In this document: in pieces, positions 29,266 to 39,160 of the stretch
How positions within the stretch are numbered: the first letter of the stretch is position 1
Layout: the number at the start of each line of letters is the position of its first letter
Assembly (NCBI GenBank): GCA_002862715.1
Contig: PKDV01000005.1
Coordinates: forward strand, 1-46,106
Reading direction: 5' to 3'
Length of the DNA: 46,106 nt
DNA from: Flavobacteriaceae bacterium
Lineage (GTDB): Bacteria; Bacteroidota; Bacteroidia; Flavobacteriales; Flavobacteriaceae
The notes under the pieces: generated by a model
Told to the model about the DNA's origin: nothing
Databases searched by the model: none
What the model saw: the letters and a program-made list of their open reading frames with translations, nothing else
Translations under genes and position numbers: made by a program

Positions 29266-31893
29266 ATGATATCCTCCAAATATATACCATCTAAAATAGA
29301 AGAAAAATGGTACAGGTATTGGATTCAAAATAATTTTTTTAAGTCCATTCCAGATAAAAGAAAAGCATATACAATAGTTATTCCACCCCCCAACGTTACT
29401 GGAATATTACACATAGGACATATGATGAATAATACTATTCAAGATGTATTAATTCGAAAAGCAAGAATGAATGGTTACAATGCATGTTGGGTTCCGGGGA
29501 CTGATCATGCATCGATAGCAACTGAAGCAAAAGTAGTTTCATACTTAAAAGAAAAAGGAATTAGTAAGAATGAACTAAGTAGAAATGAATTTTTAGAACA
29601 TGCATGGAAATGGACGAATAAACATGGTGGGATAATTATTGATCAACTTAAAAAATTAGGTTGTTCTTGCGACTGGGATAGAACAAAGTTTACTTTAGAT
29701 AAGCAAATGTCAGAATCAGTTACAAAAGTTTTTGTTGATTTATATGAAGAAGGTCTAATATATAAGGGTCACAGAATGGTAAATTGGGATCCAGACGCTC
29801 AAACTACTTTATCTGACGAAGAGATTTTTTTTGAAGAAAGTAAAGGAAAATTATATCATATTTCTTATAAAATTTGTGAATCTGAAGAAAATATAATTAT
29901 AGCTACAACTAGACCAGAAACAATTTTTGGGGATACAGCAATTGCTGTTAATCCAAATGATAATAGATATTCAAATTTAATTGGAAAAAGAGCAATTGTA
30001 CCAATAGTCAATAGAACTATACCAATAATAGCAGATGAATACGTTAGTATGGAACTTGGTACAGGTTGTTTGAAAGTAACTCCTGCCCACGATGAAAATG
30101 ATTATAAATTAGCTCAGAAACATAACTTAAATTTTATAGATATTTTTAATTCTGATGGAACTTTAAATAATCATGGTCTATCATATGAAGGACTAGACAG
30201 ATTTGATGTCAGAAATAAATTAGTTACTGAATTTAAAAAACTGGATATTTTATTGGAAACTAAAGAGCATCGTCACAAGCTTTCAAAATCTGAAAGGACA
30301 AATTCAATAATTGAACCTAGATTTTCGGAACAATGGTTCTTAAAAATGGATAAAATTTCAAATTCTGCATTCAAATCCATTAGTAACAATGATATTAAAT
30401 TATTCCCTAAGAAGTTTATTAATTTTTATAATCATTGGCTTGAAAATATTAGAGATTGGAATATTTCTAGACAATTGTGGTGGGGTCACCAAATACCAGT
30501 ATACTATTACGGTAAAGATAAAAAAGAATTTGTTGTTGCAGAAAATAAACAGATGGCTTTAAAAAAAGCTATTTTAAATTCTGGAAATAAAAATTTGAAG
30601 ATTGAAGAATTAAAGCAGGATGATGATGTTTTAGACACATGGTTTTCATCATGGATTTGGCCTATTTCTGTTTTTAATGGAATATTAGAACCAAACAATG
30701 AGGATATTAAATATTATTATCCTACCAATGACTTGGTGACGGGACCTGATATTCTATTTTTTTGGGTAGCAAGAATGATAATGTCAGGGTATCATCTAAA
30801 AAATCAAAAACCATTTTCAAATGTGTATTTGACTGGACTGATAAGAGACAGCCAGGGTCGTAAAATGTCTAAACAGCTAGGAAATTCACCTGATGCTGTT
30901 CAATTAATGGTAAAGTATGGTTCTGACGCGGTTAGAGTCGGTTTACTTTTGTGTGCACCTGCAGGGAATGACTTGCTATATGATGAAAACTTATGTAAAC
31001 AGGGTAAAAATTTTGCAAACAAAATATGGAATTCTTATCGTTTAATTGAAAGTTGGAAGCCAGATAATAAACTTTCAATGGAACCTTCATCTAAAATTGC
31101 AATTGATTGGTATGAATCTAAATACAATAAAACTTTATCAAAAATTAATGATGAATTTAAAAAATTTAGAATTTCTCATGCTTTAATGGAAATATATAAA
31201 TTAATCTGGGACGATTTTTGTTCTTGGTTCCTAGAAATTATAAAACCAGAAAAAGGCAAAATTGACAATTATACTTACAAAAAAGTTAAATATTTTTTTG
31301 AACGTAATTTAAAAATATTACATCCGTTTATGCCATTTATCTCGGAAGAAATTTGGCATTTATTGGAAAAAAGAAATATCAATGAATCATTAATAATTTC
31401 ATCTTGGCCAAAAGTAAATGATTTTGATAAATTGATTCTTGAAAAATTTGAATACTCAAAAGAATTGATTTCTCAAATTCGTTCGGCTCGAAAAAACAAT
31501 TCAATTTCTTTTAAAGATTCAATAAAATTAATTTGTAGTAACCAAATAGATAAAGAGTTAAGGCCAATTGTCGAAAAAATGGGTAATGTAAATGATTGGA
31601 CTTTTGAAGTAAACGATGCTCAAATAATTTCATTTAGAGTTTTAGAAAATGAGTATTCAATCCCAGTAAAAAATTCAAATTTTGAAGAAGAAGTTGTTAA
31701 AATTACTAAAGAGTTACACTACCTTGAAGGACTTCTTAATTTAATTGACAAGAAACTTTCTAATCAAAAATTCATTAACAATGCACCAAAAAGTGTAATT
31801 GAAAAAGAGAAGAAAAAAGCGTTTGACACAAAACTTAAAATAGAAAATTTATCTAAAAGTCTCAAAAATCTTAAATTAAAATTAAGTAAATAA
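29266..31893 (+). CDS. valS: Valyl-tRNA synthetase
   Basis: Motifs PPPNVTGILHIGHMMNNTIQDVLIR, WVPGTDHASIATEAKV, GRKMSKQLGNSPD, and a C-terminal coiled coil. Confidence 0.97.
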   Translation: MISSKYIPSKIEEKWYRYWIQNNFFKSIPDKRKAYTIVIPPPNVTGILHIGHMMNNTIQDVLIRKARMNGYNACWVPGTDHASIATEAKVVSYLKEKGISKNELSRNEFLEHAWKWTNKHGGIIIDQLKKLGCSCDWDRTKFTLDKQMSESVTKVFVDLYEEGLIYKGHRMVNWDPDAQTTLSDEEIFFEESKGKLYHISYKICESEENIIIATTRPETIFGDTAIAVNPNDNRYSNLIGKRAIVPIVNRTIPIIADEYVSMELGTGCLKVTPAHDENDYKLAQKHNLNFIDIFNSDGTLNNHGLSYEGLDRFDVRNKLVTEFKKLDILLETKEHRHKLSKSERTNSIIEPRFSEQWFLKMDKISNSAFKSISNNDIKLFPKKFINFYNHWLENIRDWNISRQLWWGHQIPVYYYGKDKKEFVVAENKQMALKKAILNSGNKNLKIEELKQDDDVLDTWFSSWIWPISVFNGILEPNNEDIKYYYPTNDLVTGPDILFFWVARMIMSGYHLKNQKPFSNVYLTGLIRDSQGRKMSKQLGNSPDAVQLMVKYGSDAVRVGLLLCAPAGNDLLYDENLCKQGKNFANKIWNSYRLIESWKPDNKLSMEPSSKIAIDWYESKYNKTLSKINDEFKKFRISHALMEIYKLIWDDFCSWFLEIIKPEKGKIDNYTYKKVKYFFERNLKILHPFMPFISEEIWHLLEKRNINESLIISSWPKVNDFDKLILEKFEYSKELISQIRSARKNNSISFKDSIKLICSNQIDKELRPIVEKMGNVNDWTFEVNDAQIISFRVLENEYSIPVKNSNFEEEVVKITKELHYLEGLLNLIDKKLSNQKFINNAPKSVIEKEKKKAFDTKLKIENLSKSLKNLKLKLSK

Positions 31894-32526
31894 AGTAATT
31901 CCTCCTTTAACTTTTTGACCATTTTTAATTTTCAACTTTGTATCTGGCGGTAAAAAAATATCTACTCTAGAACCAAATTTAATAAAACCAGCATCTTCTC
32001 CTTGAACTGCTGTTTGATTTTCAATTGCATAATTTACTATCCTTCTAGCTACAGTTCCTGCTATTTGTCTATACATTACCTTGCCTAAAAATTGATTTTC
32101 AATTACTATTGTAGTTCGTTCATTTAATTTTGATGACTTTGGATGCCATGCAACCAGATATTTTCCGGGGTGATATTTACTGTAAATTATTTTTCCTGAA
32201 ACCGGGAAACGAGTTACATGTACATTAATAGGTGACATAAAAATTGAAATTTGAAGTCTTTTATCATTAAAATATTCATCTTCATAAATTTCTGAAATTG
32301 ATACAATTTTTCCGTCCACAGGAGAAACCAATAAATCTTTTTTTCCTAAAACTGGTCTATTTGGATTTCTAAAGAATTGAAGTACAAGAATCAATATAAT
32401 TAGTATTACTACTTGTAATGCAGTTTTTAAATTTTTTGATTCAATTAAATATTCAGACAAAACCCCAAATATTACTGTTATAAAAAAACTAATTATTATG
32501 ATGTTGAAACCTTCTTTATGAAACAT
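31882..32526 (-). CDS. psd: Phosphatidylserine decarboxylase family protein (ORF track start 32553; ATG at 32526 favoured)
   Basis: LLVSPVDGKIVSISE, SIFMSPINVHVTRFPVSGKIIYSKYHPGKYLVAW, and FGSRVDIFLP. Confidence 0.92.
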   Translation of the reverse strand: MFHKEGFNIIIISFFITVIFGVLSEYLIESKNLKTALQVVILIILILVLQFFRNPNRPVLGKKDLLVSPVDGKIVSISEIYEDEYFNDKRLQISIFMSPINVHVTRFPVSGKIIYSKYHPGKYLVAWHPKSSKLNERTTIVIENQFLGKVMYRQIAGTVARRIVNYAIENQTAVQGEDAGFIKFGSRVDIFLPPDTKLKIKNGQKVKGGITLFT

Positions 32527-33301
32527 AATCAAATAATAAGGTAAACAAAACAAAGCCTGTTATTGAAAAAATAGTACTGTCAATTCTATCGTAAATACCG
32601 CCATGACCTGGCAAAATAGAGCCACTATCTTTCACACCAAAATCTCTTTTAAATTTGGATTGAATTAAATCTCCAAAAGTAGCCATAATTAGTGTCGAAA
32701 AAATTATTACAGCAATTTTATAAGACTCAAATGTTGAGTAGTTTAAACCAACCAGGATCATTAATATTAGCGTTACTAGACCACCGAAAATTGCACCTTC
32801 AAATGTTTTATTTGGAGATATCCTTTTGTGTAATGGTTTCTTTCCCAAAACAGTTCCAAAAAAATATGAAAAGGTGTCATTAAACCAAATCACACAAAAA
32901 AAGAAAATAAGAAATTTTGAATTTATATTGTTAAGTATTAACAAATTTATAAAGGGTAAAACTAAATTAAATAGGCAAAAAGAATGTAGTTTAAAACTTG
33001 AATTTAAATCAAAATTTTTATTTAGCATTAGAATAATGTAAATGATATTAAAAATTATTATGTAGACAGAAAAACTAGAAATTTCTAAATAATTAACTAC
33101 CTGAAAATCAATTATTATATATAAAAATAAAAGTAAAAAAATTTGAAGTAATATGTGTTTTTTTGAAACCCTAGATATTTCAAATAAAGAAATAGAAATA
33201 AATAAAAGAAATATTAAACCAAAAAATTTAAACTCAATAGATAAAAAAATCAGAGCAACATAAATAATTGATGATAGGGTTCTGGCTTTTAAGTCTTTCA
33301 A
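32516..33301 (-). CDS. cdsA: Phosphatidate cytidylyltransferase
   Basis: Multi-TM; WFNDTFSYFFGTVLGKKPLHKRISPNKTFEGAIFGG and FGDLIQSKFKRDFGVKDSGSILPGHGGIYDRIDS. Confidence 0.95.
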   Translation of the reverse strand: MKDLKARTLSSIIYVALIFLSIEFKFFGLIFLLFISISLFEISRVSKKHILLQIFLLLFLYIIIDFQVVNYLEISSFSVYIIIFNIIYIILMLNKNFDLNSSFKLHSFCLFNLVLPFINLLILNNINSKFLIFFFCVIWFNDTFSYFFGTVLGKKPLHKRISPNKTFEGAIFGGLVTLILMILVGLNYSTFESYKIAVIIFSTLIMATFGDLIQSKFKRDFGVKDSGSILPGHGGIYDRIDSTIFSITGFVLFTLLFDYVS

Positions 33302-33912
33302 AAGTCTTCAATTAATATTAAGTATACATATTTTAAACTTTTGTTTTTATAGCTCATGTAATCCTCCTCTCCATATTCTTCTTTTTTAAACTGTTTGATA
33401 GATGTTATACTTGAAGGTATTTTTTTTGGATATTTTTTTTTGATTATTTTAAGAGCATCTGATATTGTTTTAGAAAACTGCTTTGTTCCAGCAAAAACAA
33501 CAAGTGTCTCGGGTAAATCCGAGATTTTATTTTTACCAAATTGCTTATTACAAACAACAATACTACCGTCGTGTGAAACTAAGGCTTCGCAACTACATAG
33601 CATCAATTTTGCATTCATATTAGTTTTAGTAATTACTAATTCAGACTCAAATTTTTCTGAAAGATTTTTTTCCAAACAAAACAACTCGGTAACATCAGAT
33701 TTTAATTCTGATATTATTGAATTAAAAGTTTGTTTTACTTCATCAATATTTAAACAGTAAATAAATTTTCCACCACGTTCAGTAAACTTTTGAGCAAAAG
33801 TATTTTCTATTGGTACTTCAATTGAGGGCATGTGTGGGCCTCTGACATTACTTTCTTCATTAATTCTTTCGGATTTTTTTTTTGAAAAAATTGACCAAAG
33901 TTTATTCACCAC
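33298..33912 (-). CDS. LUD (LutC/YkgG-like) domain protein
   Basis: LMLCSCEALVSHDGSIVVCNKQFGKNKISDLPETLVVFAGTKQFSKTISDAL. GTG start. Confidence 0.78.
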   Translation of the reverse strand: MVNKLWSIFSKKKSERINEESNVRGPHMPSIEVPIENTFAQKFTERGGKFIYCLNIDEVKQTFNSIISELKSDVTELFCLEKNLSEKFESELVITKTNMNAKLMLCSCEALVSHDGSIVVCNKQFGKNKISDLPETLVVFAGTKQFSKTISDALKIIKKKYPKKIPSSITSIKQFKKEEYGEEDYMSYKNKSLKYVYLILIEDF

Positions 33913-33927
33913 AAATGATTAATACAT

Positions 33928-33935
33928 CAAATTTA
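33928..33935 (-). promoter_or_regulatory. Candidate -7 box TAAATTTG upstream of the LUD gene
   Basis: Exact TAnnTTTG on the minus strand, 15 nt before the GTG start. Confidence 0.4.
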
Positions 33936-34001
33936 GTAAATAGAAAAAAAAATTAAATAAGTATTCAATTAAATTATCAAAAGTTTTTTGACTTTAGTAA
34001 A

Positions 34002-35930
34002 TTATTGGCTATCTAATTTTTCTTTAAACGGTCTAGTACCAAAAATTCTCTCTAAGTCATCTTTAAAAATCACTTCTTTGTCTAGTAAATAATCTGCAAG
34101 TTCAGTTAATTTCTTTTTGTGTTTTTTTAAAATTTGAATCGCTCTTTTGTATTGTTTTTCAACAATCGTTGAAATTTCAAGGTCAATCAGTTTTGCAGTT
34201 TCTTCAGAATATGGCTTATTAAATCCATACTCGGATTCGTTTGATTTATAGTAAGTAATATTTCCTATTTTTTCATTTAATCCATATACAGTAACCATAG
34301 CCTTTGCTTGTTGTGTGACTTTCACTAAATCACTTAAAGCACCGGTTGAAATTTTCTTAAAAATTATTTCTTCTGCAGCTCTTCCTCCAAGTGTTGCACA
34401 CATTTCGTCAAGCATTTGTTCGGTTCTAACAATTTGTCTTTCCTCAGGTAAATACCACGCAGCACCTAGAGATTGTCCGCGAGGAACAATAGTTACTTTA
34501 ACAAGAGGAGCAGCATGCTCTAACATCCAACTCACTGTAGCATGTCCAGCCTCATGAAATGCGATTGTTTTCTTTTCATCAGGAGTTATAATTTTTGATT
34601 TTTTTTCCAATCCACCAACAATTCTATCCACCGCATCAAGAAAGTCCTGGCGATCTACCTTTTTTTTATTTTTTCTTGCAGCAATTAGAGCAGATTCATT
34701 ACAAACATTGGCTATGTCGGCTCCAGAAAAGCCAGGGGTTTGTTTGGAAAGAAAATCTACATCTAATTTTGGGTCGGATTTCAGTGGTTTAAGATGGACT
34801 TCAAAAATCTCTTTTCTTTCTCTTAAATCTGGTAAATCAATATAAATTTGCCTATCAAACCTTCCAGCTCTCATGAGTGCTTTGTCCAATACGTCTGCTC
34901 TGTTTGTTGCAGCAATAACAATAACATTTGTATCTGTTCCAAAACCATCCATTTCTGTTAGAAGTTGATTTAATGTATTTTCTCTTTCATCGTTTGAGCC
35001 TGTGATATTATTTTTTCCTCTTGCTCTTCCAATAGCATCTATTTCGTCAATAAAAATTATTGAAGGAGATTTATCTTTAGCTTGCTTAAATAAATCTCTT
35101 ACCCTTGAAGCTCCAACACCAACAAACATCTCTACAAAATCAGATCCAGAAAGTGAAAAAAAAGGAACTTTAGCTTCCCCCGCAACAGCTTTGGCAAGTA
35201 AGGTTTTACCTGTGCCTGGTGGACCAACCAGTAATGCGCCTTTAGGAATTTTACCACCTAGTTTAGTATATTTTAATGGATTTTTTAAAAAATCTACAAT
35301 TTCTTGAACTTCTTCTTTAGCGCCCTCAAGACCTGCCACATCCTTAAAGTTAATTTTAACATCTGAATTTTGATCAAATAGCTTAGCTTTTGATTTTCCA
35401 ATATTAAAAATCTGTGCTCCACCTCCACCAGCTCCTCCGGCGGACATTCTTCTCATAATAAAAATCCAAACAGCAATAATAATTATAAGTGGCAAAAAAC
35501 TTTGTAAAATATCAAGCCATTTACTCTCAATTGTTTTAAACTCATAGCTAAAAATGATTCCTTCGTTCGTTGCTGCTTCTAGTTTTTTTTGAAATAATTC
35601 TAAATTACCAATTTCAAACTCGTAGTGAGGTCCTTTTGAATTGCTTCTGCCAAAAAAATCTGGCTTATTGATTTCATTATGTTTAGGAGACAAAAAAGCT
35701 TCATTAGTAAGTGTTACTTGAGCTTTGTTTTTATTGATCACTACTATTCTACTTACATCTCCATTATTCAAAAATTTTTCAAATGTTGATGGATTTATTT
35801 GATTATTTGATGGATTGTTACTTCCTACTCCAATAAAATTAACAGCAATGAAAAATACTATTAGTGCACCGTAAATCCAATAATTGTTAAATGCAGGTTT
35901 ATTATTTGGTTTTTTTTCTTTTTTTATCAT
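34002..35930 (-). CDS. ftsH: ATP-dependent zinc metalloprotease FtsH
   Basis: Walker [22 protein letters not shown] region, and zinc motif HEAGH. Confidence 0.98.
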   Translation of the reverse strand: MIKKEKKPNNKPAFNNYWIYGALIVFFIAVNFIGVGSNNPSNNQINPSTFEKFLNNGDVSRIVVINKNKAQVTLTNEAFLSPKHNEINKPDFFGRSNSKGPHYEFEIGNLELFQKKLEAATNEGIIFSYEFKTIESKWLDILQSFLPLIIIIAVWIFIMRRMSAGGAGGGGAQIFNIGKSKAKLFDQNSDVKINFKDVAGLEGAKEEVQEIVDFLKNPLKYTKLGGKIPKGALLVGPPGTGKTLLAKAVAGEAKVPFFSLSGSDFVEMFVGVGASRVRDLFKQAKDKSPSIIFIDEIDAIGRARGKNNITGSNDERENTLNQLLTEMDGFGTDTNVIVIAATNRADVLDKALMRAGRFDRQIYIDLPDLRERKEIFEVHLKPLKSDPKLDVDFLSKQTPGFSGADIANVCNESALIAARKNKKKVDRQDFLDAVDRIVGGLEKKSKIITPDEKKTIAFHEAGHATVSWMLEHAAPLVKVTIVPRGQSLGAAWYLPEERQIVRTEQMLDEMCATLGGRAAEEIIFKKISTGALSDLVKVTQQAKAMVTVYGLNEKIGNITYYKSNESEYGFNKPYSEETAKLIDLEISTIVEKQYKRAIQILKKHKKKLTELADYLLDKEVIFKDDLERIFGTRPFKEKLDSQ

Positions 35931-35932
35931 TT

Positions 35933-36310
35933 TTATTTTTTTTCTTCAATTAATATTTGTTTGGCATCTCCCCATAATGATTCAAGATCATAAAAAATTC
36001 TTGTTTCTTTTTTAAAAATATGAACGGCAATATCTACATAATCTATTAATATCCAATCACATCTTTCTTCACCTTCTACATGCCACGGATTTTCATTGGT
36101 TTCTTTCCAAACATGTTTTTGTATCGAATTTGAGATTGATTTTACATGAGTATTTGAATTTCCTGAACAAATAATAAAATATTTACAAACACTATTATCA
36201 ATTTTTCTTAAATCAATTATATTGATTTTTTCACCTTTTAGATTGTCAATACCTTCAATGATATTTGTAATTAGTGTGTCGGTACTTAATAATTTTGTAT
36301 TTTCTAACAT
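35933..36310 (-). CDS. rsfS: Ribosome silencing factor
   Basis: NIIDLRKIDNSVCKYFIICSGNSNTHVKSISNSIQ and WILIDYVDIAVHIFKKETRIFYDLESLWGDA. Confidence 0.95.
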   Translation of the reverse strand: MLENTKLLSTDTLITNIIEGIDNLKGEKINIIDLRKIDNSVCKYFIICSGNSNTHVKSISNSIQKHVWKETNENPWHVEGEERCDWILIDYVDIAVHIFKKETRIFYDLESLWGDAKQILIEEKK

Positions 36311-36345
36311 AAGTTGTAAAAATAATAATACAAACTTTATAACAA

Positions 36346-37074
36346 ATGAAAATAATCAAAATTGATGCCATTGATTCAACTAATATTTTTTTAAAAAAAT
36401 TTGTAAAGGAAAACAATCAAATTTCAAGATTGGCAGTGCGTGCTGATTATCAAACAAAAGGTCAAGGAAGAATGAACTCAAAATGGCATTCCGAGAAGGG
36501 AATGAATCTAACCGGATCGATTTTTTTTGGTAAAATTAAAATTAATAATATTGATATTTTTGAAATTAATAAAATAGTTTGTTTAGCAGTCTTGCAGGTT
36601 TTAAAATATTATGAAATTCCTGAGTTAAAGATTAAGTGGCCAAACGACATTTTGTCAGAGAAAAAAAAAATTGCTGGTATTTTACTTGAACCAGTTATAA
36701 GAGGAAAGAATATTTTAGGCTTAATCATAGGAGTTGGTATTAATATCAATCAGAAAAACTTTGAAAAACTTCCATGCGCATCTTCAATGAGCTTGATAAC
36801 AAAACAAAAATTTTCAATTGACGAAATTTTTAAAAAATTGATAACAATAATTGAAAAAAAAATTACACCCGTTAAGTTTGATAACACTAAATATTTAAAA
36901 AATTTATATGGATTTAATTCAGAAAAACATTTTTTTGATAAGTCAGGAAAGCATTTTTTTGGCTATGTTGTTGGAGTAACTAATGATGGAAAATTAATCA
37001 TCCAAACAAGAGGGGAAAAAAAGATTTTCAATGAAAAAACAATTTTTTTTAAAGATTTTCAAAATTGCTTATAA
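36346..37074 (+). CDS. birA: Biotin--[acetyl-CoA-carboxylase] ligase (monofunctional, no HTH)
   Basis: IDSTN, DYQTKGQGRMNSKWHSEKGMNLTGSI, IKWPNDILSEKKKIAGILLE, and GVGININ. Confidence 0.94.
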   Translation: MKIIKIDAIDSTNIFLKKFVKENNQISRLAVRADYQTKGQGRMNSKWHSEKGMNLTGSIFFGKIKINNIDIFEINKIVCLAVLQVLKYYEIPELKIKWPNDILSEKKKIAGILLEPVIRGKNILGLIIGVGININQKNFEKLPCASSMSLITKQKFSIDEIFKKLITIIEKKITPVKFDNTKYLKNLYGFNSEKHFFDKSGKHFFGYVVGVTNDGKLIIQTRGEKKIFNEKTIFFKDFQNCL

Positions 37075-37438
37075 TTTCATCAAAAAAATTTTTAATTGGA
37101 TTTTTTATCATCATAATCATTACAGAATTAAAAGTTCCCTTAAATATTAATTGTAAATCCGTTTGATTTTTAGAGGTTTCAGTAAAAAATGCTTCTAAAG
37201 TAAAATCAAATTTGCTTTCGAAAGAAGAATAGATAATTTTTTCATTATCAAAAATTTTTTCTACATCTAAAAAAATTTCAGGCATTCCACTTAATTTAAA
37301 ACAGAATTTTTTTTGTGTTAAGATTTTAAATCTACAAGATTTAGGTAATAGTCTTTTAAAAATATTAACATTTTTAAATCTTGTAAAAATAATTTCAACA
37401 GGTATTTTTTTTGAGCCAATTCTACTTCTAATTTCCAT
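37049..37438 (-). CDS. SRPBCC-like protein
   Basis: 129 aa; size, secondary-structure pattern and position between birA and pyrE suggest an SRPBCC-type protein. Family call is from pattern only. Confidence 0.6.
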   Translation of the reverse strand: MEIRSRIGSKKIPVEIIFTRFKNVNIFKRLLPKSCRFKILTQKKFCFKLSGMPEIFLDVEKIFDNEKIIYSSFESKFDFTLEAFFTETSKNQTDLQLIFKGTFNSVMIMMIKNPIKNFFDEIISNFENL

Positions 37439-38085
37439 TAATTAGCTTCTCTCCATTTTTGTGGATTAAGACGCCACTTAAAAATTTCTTCTTTCTGCTT
37501 TGTATCAATATAGTTGGTTGAAAGCGCAATTTTAATTAAGTCACTAAAATTTGAAAGTGAACAATAATTTAATCCTGATTTTGAAATATTTTTCTTTGCA
37601 TCTTCTAATTCATATGAGAACAATGAAATTAATCCAATTACATTTACTTTTTCTTTTTTTAATGCATCTACAGCATTTAAGCTACTTTTTCCTGTGCTTA
37701 TCAAATCTTCAATTACAATTGCTTTAATATTTTTTTTAATTAAACCTTCAATTTGATTTTTACGTCCGTGCTTTTTAGCTTGAGGCCTTACATAAACAAA
37801 AGGTAAATCTAATTTTTCAGCAATGAGCATCCCCATACCAATACCGCCTGTAGCGACTCCTGCCACTAGTTCAGTATCGTTATATTTTTCTTTTATTATT
37901 TCCACAAAACAATCGCAAACCAATTTTCTAATTTTAGGAAACGATAGAACAATTCTATTATCGCAATAAATTGGAGAATAAATTCCACTTGACCATTGAA
38001 ACGGTTTTTCAGTTTCAAGCTTTATTGCTTTTATTTGTAGTAGATAATTAGCAATTTTTGAAGAAGTAGTAAGCTCAAGCGACAT
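37438..38085 (-). CDS. pyrE: Orotate phosphoribosyltransferase
   Basis: FQWSSGIYSPIYCDNRIVLSFP, ELVAGVATGGIGMGMLIAEKLDLPFVYVRPQAKKHGRKNQIEG, and VIEDLISTGKSSL. Confidence 0.97.
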   Translation of the reverse strand: MSLELTTSSKIANYLLQIKAIKLETEKPFQWSSGIYSPIYCDNRIVLSFPKIRKLVCDCFVEIIKEKYNDTELVAGVATGGIGMGMLIAEKLDLPFVYVRPQAKKHGRKNQIEGLIKKNIKAIVIEDLISTGKSSLNAVDALKKEKVNVIGLISLFSYELEDAKKNISKSGLNYCSLSNFSDLIKIALSTNYIDTKQKEEIFKWRLNPQKWREAN

Positions 38086-38716
38086 GAAACAAAAGTATAA
38101 AGTTTTTATAAATCATAAAGAGATAATTCTAACTACTAATTTGCCTATCAATGAAAAAAAAATATGTGTTGCAAATCTTAAAAAATCCTCACTCAAATTC
38201 ATAATAAAGAAAATTAAATCTGATGAAATTAATAGACTTTATTTAATTGGCAAAAAAGAAAAAAAACTGCTTGAAAATTTCAAAAAAAAAATACCAACAG
38301 TTATTGCTGCTGGGGGATTAGTAATAAACGACAAAAATCATTTACTATTTATATTTAGAAAAAATAAATGGGACTTACCTAAAGGAAAGGTTGAACTTAA
38401 TGAAACTCTAACAAAAGGTGCAAAGAGAGAAGTAAAAGAAGAAACTGGCGTAAAAAAAATAAGTGTTCAAAAAGAAATTGATTTAACGCTTCATATTTTC
38501 AAAAGAAATAAAATCTATCAGCTAAAACAGACGCATTGGTTTTTATTGAAATCTAAATTCTCAGGAAAATTAAAACCCGAAATTAGTGAGGGTATTTCAA
38601 AAGCAGAATGGAAAAATAAATTAGAAACAAAAAATGCTTTAAAAAAAACATTTCCAAGCATTAAGTATCTTTTTTCTAAAAACCAGTTGATCAAAACTTT
38701 ATTTGATATGGAATAA
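38084..38716 (+). CDS. NUDIX hydrolase
   Basis: NUDIX box: GKVELNETLTKGAKREVKEETGV. Confidence 0.93.
   Translation: MKQKYKVFINHKEIILTTNLPINEKKICVANLKKSSLKFIIKKIKSDEINRLYLIGKKEKKLLENFKKKIPTVIAAGGLVINDKNHLLFIFRKNKWDLPKGKVELNETLTKGAKREVKEETGVKKISVQKEIDLTLHIFKRNKIYQLKQTHWFLLKSKFSGKLKPEISEGISKAEWKNKLETKNALKKTFPSIKYLFSKNQLIKTLFDME
38090..38097 (-). promoter_or_regulatory. Candidate -7 box TACTTTTG upstream of pyrE, inside the NUDIX gene
   Basis: Exact TAnnTTTG on the minus strand, 4 nt before the pyrE ATG, within the first codons of the divergent NUDIX gene. Confidence 0.4.
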
Positions 38717-39143
38717 ATTTTGAATAGTCCCCATCATTAAGTATAATATCTCTAACAAGTGAACTGTTTATGTGAGAAGTTTTAGAAGAAGATAAAATAA
38801 ATATTGTTTCGACATTGCTCATTTCTTTATTCATTGACGCTAATGAATTTTCAAAATTAAAATCTTCCGAATTTCTCAATCCTCTTAAAATAAATTTAAT
38901 TCCATGGTCTTTGCACAAATCAGTCGTTAAACCACCATATGAACAAATTTTTATTTTTTTTTCCTTTTCGAAACAAGATTCGATGAATTCTAATCTTTTT
39001 TCAATTGAAAACATATATTTTTTTTGGTTATTGATTCCAACTGCTATAATTATTTCATCAAATAACTTTAATCCTTTTTTAATAATCTCGTAATGTCCAT
39101 TTGTTATAGGGTCGAAAGATCCGGGAAAAATAGCTCTTTTCAT
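38691..39143 (-). CDS. coaD: Pantetheine-phosphate adenylyltransferase
   Basis: AIFPGSFDPITNGHYEII, GLRNSEDFNFENSLASMNKEM, and SSSKTSHINSSLVRDI. Confidence 0.97.
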   Translation of the reverse strand: MKRAIFPGSFDPITNGHYEIIKKGLKLFDEIIIAVGINNQKKYMFSIEKRLEFIESCFEKEKKIKICSYGGLTTDLCKDHGIKFILRGLRNSEDFNFENSLASMNKEMSNVETIFILSSSKTSHINSSLVRDIILNDGDYSKFIPYQIKF

Positions 39144-39160
39144 TTTTTAAATATAAAGTT

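Noticed and set aside
34315-35307. Plus-strand ORFs antisense to ftsH
   Set aside because: ftsH is intact and highly conserved; these are frame shadows with no recognisable domain.
36661-36670. Long poly-A run in birA (and similar runs in many genes), possible programmed frameshift
   Set aside because: The reading frames continue normally through the runs and give full-length conserved proteins. Long A/T tracts are common in this AT-rich genome.
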